Source of the DNA: Nitriliruptoraceae bacterium
Lineage (GTDB): Bacteria; Actinomycetota; Nitriliruptoria; Nitriliruptorales; Nitriliruptoraceae
DNA length: 12,200 nucleotides
Reading direction: 5' to 3'
NCBI GenBank assembly: GCA_007125475.1
Contig: SLDB01000220.1
Coordinates: forward strand, 1-12,200
Below the pieces are notes generated by a model that had not been told where the DNA came from, searched no databases, and saw nothing but the letters and a program-made list of their open reading frames with translations. This document shows positions 1 through 7,524 of the stretch, piece by piece. Position numbers and translations under genes: made by a program. Positions within the stretch are counted from its first letter, which is position 1; each line of letters opens with the position of its first letter.

Positions 1-430
1 CGGCGGTCAGGCCCAGGTCGTCGTCGAGGTCCAGATGCCGCGCCGGTGTCAGCGTGGTGCGGCAGAGCTCGGGGTACATCGAGTACCCCGGTCGGGTGTG
101 CACGGCGAGGCGGCCCGGGCCGCCGTAGGCCTGCAGCAGCTGTACCAGCACCTCGTTCGAGCCGTTCGCCGCCCAGACCTGATCGGTGGTGAGCCCGAAG
201 CGGGCCGCGATCGCCGCCCGGAGTGCGAGGTGCTCCCGGTCCGGGTAGCGGTGCAACCCCAGGCCGGGCAGGCGCTCGGCGACGTCGGCGAGGTAGGCGT
301 GTGGCGGCGGGGTCGCGGTCTCGTTGGTGTTCAGTCGGACGGCGACGTCGAGTTGTGGGGCGCCGTACGGCGTCACTCCGGCGAGGTCGTCGCGGAGCGG
401 GACGCGTCGGACGGCACCGTCGGTGCTCAC
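1..430 (-). CDS. hisC: Histidinol-phosphate aminotransferase, N-terminal part (cut by window edge)
   Basis: This is a PLP-dependent, fold type I aminotransferase of histidine biosynthesis. It converts imidazole acetol-phosphate and glutamate to histidinol-phosphate. About 143 N-terminal residues are visible and the rest, including the PLP lysine, lies beyond position 1. I translated the reverse strand by hand. The arm motif LNTNETATPPP sits near residue 35, followed by GLGLHRYPD, the cofactor-phosphate segment ANGSNEVLVQLL near residue 85, and RPGYSMYP near residue 115. All of these match HisC. The GTG start at 430-428 overlaps the hisD stop (TGA 429-427), so translation is probably coupled to hisD. 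The hisD-hisC order is the usual actinobacterial one and hisB would be expected next. Related class II aminotransferases are possible in principle, but the hisD neighbour makes HisC very likely. Confidence 0.93.
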   Translation of the reverse strand, partial: MSTDGAVRRVPLRDDLAGVTPYGAPQLDVAVRLNTNETATPPPHAYLADVAERLPGLGLHRYPDREHLALRAAIAARFGLTTDQVWAANGSNEVLVQLLQAYGGPGRLAVHTRPGYSMYPELCRTTLTPARHLDLDDDLGLTA

Positions 431-1755
431 GGTCGTCGCTCCAGCCGTGCCTGAACGGCCCGCCAGTGCGCCGGGAGGTCTTCGGCGTCCGCCAGGCGCC
501 GGACGCTGTCGGCGAGCTCGCTGAGCGACGCCTCGTCGTACTCGACGAAGTTCACCGGGACCAGGAACGACGACGTCGTCAACCCACCGGCGAACCGGGC
601 CGTCCCCGACGTCGGCAGGGTGTGGTTCGGCCCGGCGGCGTAATCCCCGAGGCTGACCGGCGTCGCGGCGCCGATGAACGTGGTCCCCGCGTACCGGATG
701 CGCTCGGCGACGGCGCGGGCGTCCGCGGTGTGGACCTCGAGGTGCTCGGCGGCGAACGCCTCGGCGACCTCCACGGCGTGGTCGATGTCGTCGACGATGA
801 TCGCGGTGCCCTGCCCCGCCAGCGAGGCCTCGACCCGCTCACGGTGACGTGTCGTGGCCACCTCGTCGACCAGGGCGTCCTCGACGGCGTCGACCAGCGA
901 CGGCGAGGTCGTGATCAGCAGCGCGGTGGCGAGCTCGTCGTGCTCGGCCTGCGCGACCAGGTCGGCGGCGACGATCACCGCATCGGCCGTGTCGTCGGCG
1001 ACGATCGCGACCTCGGTCGGCCCGGCGTAGCCGTCGGTGCCGACGACCCCTTCGGCGGCGAGCCGCTGCTTGGCCAACGAGACGTAGAGGTTCCCCGGAC
1101 CCACGATCTTGTCGCACACCGGGGTGCTCTCGGTGCCGTACGCCATCGCCGCCACCGCCTGGGCCCCCCCGACCCGCAGCACGCGGTCCACGCCGAGGAG
1201 GCGGGCGGTCGCCAGGATGGTGCGGTTCGGCCAACCGTCCCGGACCCCGTGGGGGTCGACGCCGCTGGGCGGGGTGCACAGCACGACCTCCCCGACACCG
1301 GCGACCTGTGCGGGCACCACCGTCATCACCACCGTCGACGGGTACACCGCCTTCCCGCCCGGGATGTACACCCCGGCCCGCTGCACAGGGTTGAACCACA
1401 CCCCCATGCGCGCGCCATCACGCACGTCCTCCCAGGGGCGTGGACGAGCGCGTTCGTGGAACCACCGCACCTGGTCAGCGGCGCGTTCGATCGCGGTGCG
1501 CAACGCCGGATCGAGGCCGGCGACGGCGTCGTCGAGGACGTCGTCGCCGACGACGAGGGGGTCGTCCTCGGCGAGTTCGACGCCGTCGAATCGGGCCGTG
1601 AGCGCCCGCAACGCCGTGTCGCCGCCTTCCCGGACCGCAGCGAGCGACTCGTCGACGCCGGCACGCGCCGCGGCGAGGTCCACCCGGGGCCGCGGGAGGC
1701 GGTCACGGACGTCGCTGCGGTCACCGCGGAGATCGAGGAGGGTCAGACGTGGCAT
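427..1755 (-). CDS. hisD: Histidinol dehydrogenase
   Basis: This zinc enzyme carries out the last two steps of histidine synthesis, oxidising L-histidinol to L-histidine with two NAD+. The protein is 442 residues, normal for the family. By homology to E. coli HisD the zinc ligands are all present: Q269 and H272 (AQAEHD), D371 (SLGDYAAGPNHTLPT) and H430 (EDLPAHWRA). The catalytic Glu-His pair is E337-H338 (AEHLE). The glycine-rich KIVGPGN and GYAGPTE stretches are also there. I chose the ATG at 1755-1753 because GAGG (1764-1761) precedes it by 5 bases and the homologous sequence (MPRLTLLDL) begins here. The frame stays open to 1950, but that extension runs into the divergent gene and looks non-coding. 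The stop overlaps the hisC start by 4 bases. Confidence 0.97.
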   Translation of the reverse strand: MPRLTLLDLRGDRSDVRDRLPRPRVDLAAARAGVDESLAAVREGGDTALRALTARFDGVELAEDDPLVVGDDVLDDAVAGLDPALRTAIERAADQVRWFHERARPRPWEDVRDGARMGVWFNPVQRAGVYIPGGKAVYPSTVVMTVVPAQVAGVGEVVLCTPPSGVDPHGVRDGWPNRTILATARLLGVDRVLRVGGAQAVAAMAYGTESTPVCDKIVGPGNLYVSLAKQRLAAEGVVGTDGYAGPTEVAIVADDTADAVIVAADLVAQAEHDELATALLITTSPSLVDAVEDALVDEVATTRHRERVEASLAGQGTAIIVDDIDHAVEVAEAFAAEHLEVHTADARAVAERIRYAGTTFIGAATPVSLGDYAAGPNHTLPTSGTARFAGGLTTSSFLVPVNFVEYDEASLSELADSVRRLADAEDLPAHWRAVQARLERRP

Positions 1756-1789
1756 ACGGGCCTCGTGGTGCGTCGGCCGTGGGCGCCGC

Positions 1790-1795
1790 ATCGTA
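1790..1795 (-). promoter_or_regulatory. Candidate -10 box for hisD
   Basis: TACGAT read on the minus strand fits the TANNNT -10 pattern. It would start transcription near 1783 and give hisD a leader of about 28 bases containing its GAGG ribosome site. No convincing -35 is seen at 16-18 bases. This is inference from one hexamer. Confidence 0.35.
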
Positions 1796-1810
1796 GCGAC
1801 GGACACCGCG

Positions 1811-1834
1811 CACCCCGTCCCACCCCGTCCCACC
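1811..1834. repeat. Short tandem repeat in the hisD / MFS divergent promoter region
   Basis: The unit caccccgtcc occurs twice back to back (1811-1820 and 1821-1830), followed by a partial third copy (cacc). It lies between the two divergent genes, upstream of both candidate -10 boxes. It could be a direct-repeat operator or chance in C-rich DNA. Confidence 0.5.
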
Positions 1835-1866
1835 AGGGTGATGCGGCCAACGCGCAGGGTGCGCGC

Positions 1867-1872
1867 TAGGTT
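1867..1872 (+). promoter_or_regulatory. Candidate -10 box for a leaderless MFS transcript
   Basis: TAGGTT fits TANNNT and ends 7 bases before the A of the ATG at 1880. The transcript would therefore begin at or next to the start codon, which would be a leaderless mRNA as is common in actinobacteria. This also explains the weak ribosome site at this start. No clear -35 is seen. Confidence 0.4.
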
Positions 1873-1879
1873 CGCGGAG

Positions 1880-3139
1880 ATGGGAGAGGTGACCAGGCAC
1901 GGGGAGCGGCGCCAACCGCGCTCGAGTGCTGCCCTCGTCGTCGACCGCAACTACGGCCCGTTCTTCTGGGGCAACATCGTCTCCAACAGCGGGAACTGGC
2001 TGTTCAACGTCACCGCGGCGATCGTGGTGTTCCAGCTCAGCGGTTCGGCGTTCCTCACCGGGCTGGTCTCGGTCGGGCAGTTCCTCCCGCTGATGGTGAT
2101 CTCGCCGCTCGCCGGCTCGCTCTCCGACCGCTTCGACCGCCGGGCCATCGTGCTGGTCGGTCAGGGGCTGGCGGCCGTCGCCGCCACCGTCCTGGCGGTG
2201 GCGACGCTGGTGGTCGGTCTCGACGGGCTCCCGGGGGCGTGGCCGGTGGTGGCGACCGCCCTGGGGATCGGGATCGGCCAGTCGGTGACGATCCCGGCGC
2301 TGAACAGCATGGTCCCGGCCCTTGTCCCGGAGGAGGACCTGGAGGGCGGGGTGGCGCTGACCTCTGTGACGTTCCAGATCGGCCGCGCCCTCGGTCCGAT
2401 CGGCGCCGGGGTGCTGCTGACCACCCTCGGTGCCGAGATCGCGTTCCTCCTCAACGCCGTGAGCTTCTTCGTCCTCATCGCCGCGGTGTTGTTCGTCACC
2501 GTGAGACCCACCGCCGACGACGGCGGGACGGACCGCTCGGTGCGCGCCGGGCTGAGGTTCGTGCGGCGTGACCGCACCGTGATGCTGTTGCTGCTGGGGG
2601 TGATGACCGCCGGGTTCGCCGGCGACCCGGTGATCACCCTGGCACCGGCGTTGAACGACGTCCTCGGCGGTGCCGACGCCTGGCCGGCGGCGATGGTGAG
2701 CGGGTTCGGGGTCGCCGCGGTCCCGACGGCGTTCCTGGCCGGTCGGTTCCAGCGCCGGTTCGGGAACCTCGCCGTCGCGCGGGTGGGGATGCTCGCGATG
2801 GCGGCCGGCTCGTTCGGCGCGGCCGTCTCCCCCACCCCGCTGGCCGCGCTGCTGGCGTTCTCGGTCACCGGGGCCGGGTTCGTGCTGGCGGTGACCAGCT
2901 TCACCACCGTGCTGCAACGGCACCTGCCGGACGCCTACCGTGGCCGGGTGATGGCGTTGTGGGGGGTGGCGTTCCTCGGCAACCGGCCGTTCGCGGCGAT
3001 GCTCGACGGTGCCGCGGCCGACCTCGTCGGACCCCGGCTGGCGATGGGGATCGCGATCGCGGTCTCGATCGCCGGTGCCGCGATCGCCACCCATATCTCC
3101 CGGCGGTCCACCGCCGGGGCGCGAACCCAGGAGACGTGA
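1880..3139 (+). CDS. MFS transporter, EntS/transmembrane-secretion-effector type
   Basis: This is a 419-residue inner-membrane carrier with about 12 predicted membrane helices, probably a proton-driven drug or metabolite exporter. A cytoplasmic N-terminus of about 25 residues leads into the first helix (FFWGNIVSNSGNWLFNVTA). The MFS loop 2-3 signature is clear at residues 78-88 (AGSLSDRFDRR). In the second half, PDAYRGRVMAL (350-360) is typical of the MFS_3 (PF05977) branch that includes the enterobactin exporter EntS. Substrate cannot be read from sequence. The ATG at 1880 is preferred because a TAGGTT box lies 7 bases upstream. An in-frame GTG at 1889 has a purine run directly abutting it, too close for a ribosome site. 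The open frame extends back to 1109 over hisD but is a GC-bias shadow. The stop TGA (3137-3139) shares its A with the next gene's ATG, so the two are co-transcribed. Confidence 0.88.
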   Translation: MGEVTRHGERRQPRSSAALVVDRNYGPFFWGNIVSNSGNWLFNVTAAIVVFQLSGSAFLTGLVSVGQFLPLMVISPLAGSLSDRFDRRAIVLVGQGLAAVAATVLAVATLVVGLDGLPGAWPVVATALGIGIGQSVTIPALNSMVPALVPEEDLEGGVALTSVTFQIGRALGPIGAGVLLTTLGAEIAFLLNAVSFFVLIAAVLFVTVRPTADDGGTDRSVRAGLRFVRRDRTVMLLLLGVMTAGFAGDPVITLAPALNDVLGGADAWPAAMVSGFGVAAVPTAFLAGRFQRRFGNLAVARVGMLAMAAGSFGAAVSPTPLAALLAFSVTGAGFVLAVTSFTTVLQRHLPDAYRGRVMALWGVAFLGNRPFAAMLDGAAADLVGPRLAMGIAIAVSIAGAAIATHISRRSTAGARTQET

Positions 3140-3738
3140 TGCAGGACCGTGACCAGGACCGTGCATGGATGCGTGAGGGGACGCGCCTCGTCCTCGAGGC
3201 CGTCGACGGGTTCGGCCCCGCCGACTGGGACGCGGCGAGCCTGCTACCAGACTGGCGGCGCCGCGAGGTCGTCGCCCACATCCACCTCAACGCCGAGGCG
3301 ATGAGTCGACTGGCGGGGTGGGCACGGACCGGGATCGAGAACCCGATGTATCCCAGCACCGAGCGCCGCAACCGGGACATCGCCGAGACCGCCGAGCTCG
3401 ACGGTGAGGCGCTGCGGCGGCTGGTGCGACACTCCGCCGAGGTGCTCGAGGAGGACCTCGACGCCCTCGACCCCGACCGGTGGGAGCACCCGGTGCGCAC
3501 CCACCGCGGCGACACCATCCCCGCCGCGAGGATCCCGTGGATCCGCGCCCGGGAGGTGATGACTCACGCGCTGGACCTGGGCACCGGGCTGGGGTTCGCG
3601 GACCTGCCGCCGGAGTTCACCGAAGCCCTGGTCCGCGACGTGATCCGCCTCCGCCTGCGCCGGGGCGAGGCGGCGACCCTGGCGGCGTGGCTCACCGGGC
3701 GGGGCGTGGCCGGCGAGGACCTCGGGCCGTGGATGTGA
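3139..3738 (+). CDS. MDMPI-fold (mycothiol-dependent maleylpyruvate isomerase family) zinc protein
   Basis: This is a 199-residue DinB/MDMPI four-helix-bundle protein. The conserved LPDWRRREVVAHIH segment (36-49) and RAREVMTHALDLG (136-148) are the two family signatures. By alignment to Corynebacterium maleylpyruvate isomerase, H47, E139 and H143 would be the zinc triad, with the right E-x3-H spacing. The true isomerase is about 240 residues with a C-terminal SCP2-like part. That part is absent here, so the substrate is unknown and isomerase activity should not be assumed. Family members often use mycothiol or act as S-transferases. An AGGAG site (3128-3132) lies 6 bases before the ATG. The start overlaps the MFS stop by one base, so exporter and enzyme are probably made together, perhaps for modifying and expelling a compound. 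Confidence 0.85.
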   Translation: MQDRDQDRAWMREGTRLVLEAVDGFGPADWDAASLLPDWRRREVVAHIHLNAEAMSRLAGWARTGIENPMYPSTERRNRDIAETAELDGEALRRLVRHSAEVLEEDLDALDPDRWEHPVRTHRGDTIPAARIPWIRAREVMTHALDLGTGLGFADLPPEFTEALVRDVIRLRLRRGEAATLAAWLTGRGVAGEDLGPWM

Positions 3739-3764
3739 CACCCGGGGCGGGGGTGTCCCCGGGG
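3737..3764. terminator. GC-rich hairpin between convergent genes
   Basis: The segment gacaccc (3737-3743), a 7-base loop, and gggtgtc (3751-3757) form a perfect 7-bp stem. An overlapping alternative pairs cccgggg (3741-3747) with ccccggg (3757-3763). It lies directly at the stop of the MDMPI gene and 17 bases from the dnaE stop, where a bidirectional terminator would be expected. There is no T-tract, so it would be an atypical terminator. Confidence 0.45.
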
Positions 3765-3780
3765 TCTGCCGGCCGGTGAC

Positions 3781-6700
3781 TCACCCCGCACGTCGCAGCC
3801 GTCGCCCCTCACCGTCGTCACCGAAGCTGCGGTCGCCGAACTCGGCGTCGACGGCGTCGGGGCCGAACGCCGCCTTCAACTCCCCGAACAACCCCGGTCG
3901 CCGCTCGACCCGGTAGCCGTCCCCGAGGCGGTAGGTGCGGGCGGATCCGTCGGCGTCGCACACCCGCAGGTGCACCGGGACCGCGCCGGCGTGATGGGCG
4001 AGGACGTCCTTGAGCCGGCGCACCGCCTCGGCGGTGCACTGCCGCGTGGCGAACGTCACCGTCACCGGCGCCCCCAGTGCCTCGGAGAGATCGGGGGCGG
4101 CGACCCGGTTGGCGGTGAGCTTCACCGCTTCGTCACGGACCTCGAGGCGTCCGGTGATCACCAGGACGGCGTCCTCGGCCAGGACCTCGTGGGCGGCGCG
4201 GTAGGTGTTGGGCCAGAACACCACCTCGACCTGCCCCACGAGGTCCTCCAGGACGGCGGTGAGGTAGGTGTCGCCCTTCCGGGTGAACTTCTTCTGCAGG
4301 CCGGTGAGCACCCCCGCGACGGTGACCGAGGCGCCGTCGGTCTTCTCCCGCAGCTCGGCGCAGGTCGCGTCGGTGTAGCGGTCCAGGACCGCCTCGGTGC
4401 CCAACAGGGGGTGGTCGGAGACGTACAGGCCGAGCATCTCGCGTTCGAACCGCAGCCGGTCGGCCTTGCCGTACTCCTCGTCACCGATCACGGGGGCGTC
4501 CTCGACGACGTCGGCCTCGGCGTCACCACCGGCGTCGAACAGCGAGAACTGCCCGGCCGCCTCGGCCTTCTTCCGGGTGAGCGCGGCATCGACGATCGGT
4601 TCGTACGCCGCGAGCAGCCCCTTGCGCGTGTGTCCCATCGGCGCGAACGCCCCGGCGAGGATGAGGTTCTCCAGGGTGCGCTTGTTCAGGACCCCGGCGT
4701 CGACCTTCGCGCAGAAGTCGGCGAAGTCCTCGAACTGGCCGTGTTCGGTGCGCGCCTCGACGATCGCGCCGACGATCCCCTCACCGACCCCGCGCACGGC
4801 CGAGAGTCCGAAGAGGATCTCGTCACCGCGCGGGGTGAAGTCCACCCCCGACTCGTTGACGTCCGGCGGCAGGACGTCGATCCCCATCCGCCGGCACTCG
4901 GCGAGGTACAGGGGCTTGTTGTCCTTGTGGGTCTTGACGCTGGTCAGCAGCGCCGCCATGTACTCGACCGGGTAGTGGGCCTTCAACCAGGCCGTCTGGT
5001 AGCTGACCACGCCGTAGGCGACGGTGTGAGACTTGTTGAACCCGTACTCGGCGAACCGTTCGATGAGCTCCCAGGTGGCGGCGATGAACCCACGGTCGTA
5101 GCCGTTGCTCACCCCGCCGTCGATGAACTGGTCCTTCTGCGCCTCCATGAGCTCACGGATCTTCTTCCCGACCGCCTTGCGCAGCGCGTCGGCCTCGGCC
5201 ATCGTGAACCCGCACAGGTCGGTGGCGATCTTCATCACCTGTTCCTGGTAGACGATCACCCCGTGGGTCTCGCCGAGGATCGGTTCCAGGTCCGGGTGGT
5301 CGAAGGCGACGTCCTCGAGGCCGTTCTTGCGGTTGGCGAACGCCAGGTGCATGTCCATGCCCAACGGGCCGGGGCGGTACAGCGCCAGCAACGCCGAGAT
5401 GTCCTCGAACCGGGTGGGCTTGAGCTTGCGCACCAGTGCCTGCATCCCCGACGAGTCGAGCTGGAACACCCCCAGCGTCTCGCCGGTGGCCAGCATGCGG
5501 TAGGTCTCGGGGTCGTCCATCTCGCCGAGGAGCTCAGGATCGTCGAGGTCGACGCTCACCCCACGGTTCGCCGCGATGTGCCGTTCGGCGTCGGAGAGCA
5601 CCGTGAGGTTGCGCAACCCCAGGAAGTCCATCTTGAGCAGGCCGATGTCCTCGGCGGCGCCCATCTCGTACTGGGTGACGATCTCGCCGTTCTCGGTGCG
5701 CAGCAGCGGGACCGTCTCGTGCAGCGGCTTCGCCCCGATCACGACCGCGGCCGCGTGGATCCCGTGCTGACGCTTCAGCCCCTCGAGCTTCTCGGCGGTC
5801 TCCAGGACCTTGCGGTAGGCCGGGTCCTCACGGGCGGCCCGCAGCTCGGAGGACTTGTCGTAGGCCTCGACGAGCGCCGACTCCTTGCCCTGGACCGGCG
5901 GGGGCATCATCTTCGCCAGGTCGTCACCGACCTTGAACGGCTCGTCGAGGACGCGGGCGGCGTCGCGGATCGCCGACTTCGCCTTGATGGTGTTGAACGT
6001 CACGATCTGGGCGACGTGGTCATCGCCGTACCGGTGGGCGGCGTACCGGATCATCTCGCTGCGCCGACGGTCGTCGAAGTCGATGTCGATGTCGGGCATC
6101 TGCAACCGGGCCGGGTTGAGGAACCGCTCGAAGATCAGCCCGTGCTTGAGGGGGTCGACCCGGGTGATGTCGGTGCAGTAGGCCACGACCGAGCCACCGG
6201 CGGAGCCGCGACCGGGCCCGACGCGGATCCCTTCTGAGCGCGCGTGCGCGCACAGGTCGGCGACGATGAGGAAGTACGCGGGGAACCCCATCTCCTCGAT
6301 CACCGACAACTCGTACTCGACCCGTTCGGCGACGGCCGCCGGAACCGGGTCGCCGTAGCGGCGCCGGGCCCCGGCCCACACCTGCTGACGCAGGTAGGCG
6401 GCCTCGTCGAGCCCGTCCGGGCAGGGGAAGCGCGGCAGCAGGTCGAGGCCGAACTCGATCTTGGCCGAGCACATCTCGGCGATGTCCAGCGTCGCGTCGA
6501 GGGCGTCGGGGTAGGCGTGGAACTCCTCGCGCATCTGGCGGGCGGACTTGACGTAGAACTGATCGCCGTGGAACGAGAACCGGTCCGGGTCGGTGATCTT
6601 CGAACCGGTCTGGATGCACAGCAGCACGTCGTGGGCCTCGGCGTCCGAGGACTTCGTGTAGTGCGAGTCGTTGGTGATCACGGTGCGCAGGCCGAGGTCC

Positions 6701-7302
6701 TTGGCGAGCTTCTCCAACTGCGGCCAGGTGCGGCGCTGCTCGTCGATGCCGTGGTCCTGCAACTCGACGAAGAACCGTTCCGAGGTGTAGATGTCGCGGA
6801 AGTCGGAGAGGGTCTGCTTCGCGGCGGTGGTGTCGCCGGCCAGCAGGTGCTGGTTCACCTCGGAGCCGAGGCACCCGGAGAGCACGACGATCCCTTCGCT
6901 GTGCTCGGCGAGGAGTTCCTTGTCCACCCGCGGCTTGTACCAGTACCCCTCGAGGTAGGCGCGGGTCGCCAGCGAGACCAGGTTGCGGTACCCGGTGTCG
7001 TCGGCGGCGAGCGTGGTGAGGTGGTAGTAGCGCTGCCGGCCGTCCGCCCCGCCGTGCTGCTGGTCACGGCGCGAACCCACCGCCTGGTAGAGCTCCGAGC
7101 CGAGGATCGGCTTCACCCCGGCGGCGACACCGGCGCGGAAGAAGTCCACGAGTCCGAACAGCACCCCGTGGTCGGTGACCGCGACCGCCGGCTGCCCGTC
7201 GGCGGCGACGTGGGCGACGAGGTCGTCGACCCGCGACGCCCCGTCGAGCATCGAGTACTCGGAGTGGACGTGGAGGTGGACGAAGCTGTCGCGGTCACCC
7301 AC
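3781..7302 (-). CDS. dnaE: DNA polymerase III alpha subunit (DnaE1-type replicase)
   Basis: This is the catalytic subunit of the chromosomal replicase, 1173 residues. Domains in order: PHP (about 1-270), C-family polymerase palm/fingers (about 280-830), tandem helix-hairpin-helix (about 832-890), beta-clamp motif QFSLF (918-922), OB fold (about 990-1075) and a C-terminal domain. The catalytic aspartates are D404 and D406 (PDIDIDF) and D559 (LKMDFLG). The nine PHP metal ligands inferred from M. tuberculosis DnaE1 all have counterparts: H11, H13, D20, H45, E70, H94, C144, D212, H214. PHP proofreading is therefore likely active. I chose the GTG at 7302-7300 because GGGGAG (7314-7309) sits 6 bases upstream and the homologous sequence begins with DSFVHLHVH. 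An in-frame TTG at 7353 lacks such support. No intein or frameshift is seen. Confidence 0.98.
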   Translation of the reverse strand: MGDRDSFVHLHVHSEYSMLDGASRVDDLVAHVAADGQPAVAVTDHGVLFGLVDFFRAGVAAGVKPILGSELYQAVGSRRDQQHGGADGRQRYYHLTTLAADDTGYRNLVSLATRAYLEGYWYKPRVDKELLAEHSEGIVVLSGCLGSEVNQHLLAGDTTAAKQTLSDFRDIYTSERFFVELQDHGIDEQRRTWPQLEKLAKDLGLRTVITNDSHYTKSSDAEAHDVLLCIQTGSKITDPDRFSFHGDQFYVKSARQMREEFHAYPDALDATLDIAEMCSAKIEFGLDLLPRFPCPDGLDEAAYLRQQVWAGARRRYGDPVPAAVAERVEYELSVIEEMGFPAYFLIVADLCAHARSEGIRVGPGRGSAGGSVVAYCTDITRVDPLKHGLIFERFLNPARLQMPDIDIDFDDRRRSEMIRYAAHRYGDDHVAQIVTFNTIKAKSAIRDAARVLDEPFKVGDDLAKMMPPPVQGKESALVEAYDKSSELRAAREDPAYRKVLETAEKLEGLKRQHGIHAAAVVIGAKPLHETVPLLRTENGEIVTQYEMGAAEDIGLLKMDFLGLRNLTVLSDAERHIAANRGVSVDLDDPELLGEMDDPETYRMLATGETLGVFQLDSSGMQALVRKLKPTRFEDISALLALYRPGPLGMDMHLAFANRKNGLEDVAFDHPDLEPILGETHGVIVYQEQVMKIATDLCGFTMAEADALRKAVGKKIRELMEAQKDQFIDGGVSNGYDRGFIAATWELIERFAEYGFNKSHTVAYGVVSYQTAWLKAHYPVEYMAALLTSVKTHKDNKPLYLAECRRMGIDVLPPDVNESGVDFTPRGDEILFGLSAVRGVGEGIVGAIVEARTEHGQFEDFADFCAKVDAGVLNKRTLENLILAGAFAPMGHTRKGLLAAYEPIVDAALTRKKAEAAGQFSLFDAGGDAEADVVEDAPVIGDEEYGKADRLRFEREMLGLYVSDHPLLGTEAVLDRYTDATCAELREKTDGASVTVAGVLTGLQKKFTRKGDTYLTAVLEDLVGQVEVVFWPNTYRAAHEVLAEDAVLVITGRLEVRDEAVKLTANRVAAPDLSEALGAPVTVTFATRQCTAEAVRRLKDVLAHHAGAVPVHLRVCDADGSARTYRLGDGYRVERRPGLFGELKAAFGPDAVDAEFGDRSFGDDGEGRRLRRAG

Positions 7303-7452
7303 GGCGCGCTCCCCGGTCTGGCCACGGCCCGCAACGGTCGGTGACGGGGTCAACCGACCGCGGGCGGCGTCCGCGGCGTCGTCTCGCCCTTCGCCGACGC
7401 CCCACGACGGCGCGGGGGCGTGCGGCTCGACGGGCCGGTCGGGCGGTTCGAT

Positions 7453-7488
7453 CGCGTGTGCCGGGGAAGAACCACACGCGTGTCGTTC
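7453..7488. promoter_or_regulatory. Nested inverted repeats upstream of dnaE
   Basis: CGCGTGTG (7453-7460) and CACACGCG (7473-7480) form an 8-bp perfect inverted repeat around a 12-base centre. The right arm also belongs to a second palindrome, ACACGCGTGT (7474-7483). That one extends with one mismatched pair to a 20-base dyad flanked by GAAC and GTTC (7469-7488). So three copies of the CGCGTGT half-site lie in 31 bases. The region is between the rluD stop and the dnaE start. It could be an operator for dnaE, an RNA switch with two competing hairpins, or an rluD terminator. No T-tract follows. Confidence 0.55.
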
Positions 7489-7496
7489 CGCATCGG

Positions 7497-7524
7497 ACGA
7501 TAGCAGCCGTCACGTCGCGAGCAA
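7497..7524 (-). promoter_or_regulatory. Candidate dnaE promoter
   Basis: Read on the minus strand, TTGCTC (7524-7519), a 16-base spacer and TATCGT (7502-7497) resemble a sigma-A promoter. It overlaps the 3' end of rluD. Transcription would begin near 7490, at the edge of the 20-base dyad, and give dnaE a leader of about 190 bases. Confidence 0.4.

Noticed and set aside
223..1869. A 548-codon plus-strand open frame across hisC and hisD
   Set aside because: It is antisense to two well-supported histidine genes and its product shows no domain, only Arg/Gly/Val/Asp-rich sequence.
1109..1879. A 257-residue N-terminal extension of the MFS transporter
   Set aside because: It runs antisense through hisD, has Arg/Ser/Thr/Pro-rich sequence typical of shadow frames, and the transporter's homologous part begins after 1880.
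1756..1950. A 65-residue N-terminal extension of HisD
   Set aside because: It would overlap the start of the divergent MFS gene, and the ATG at 1755 has a ribosome site and matches the family N-terminus.
1721..3166. A 481-codon minus-strand open frame opposite the MFS gene
   Set aside because: The product is His/Arg/Gly/Glu-rich low complexity, antisense to a clear membrane transporter, and crosses the divergent promoter region.
3970..6237. A 755-codon open frame on the plus strand opposite dnaE
   Set aside because: Its product is low-complexity (rich in V, G, D, R, H, L) with no recognisable domain, and it lies wholly inside a certain dnaE gene. Long antisense frames are expected in DNA with strong third-position GC bias.
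7469..7488. LexA/SOS box for dnaE suggested by GAAC and GTTC arms
   Set aside because: Actinobacterial LexA boxes have only 4 bases between GAAC and GTTC. Here 12 bases separate them, so the dyad is reported as an unassigned operator or hairpin.
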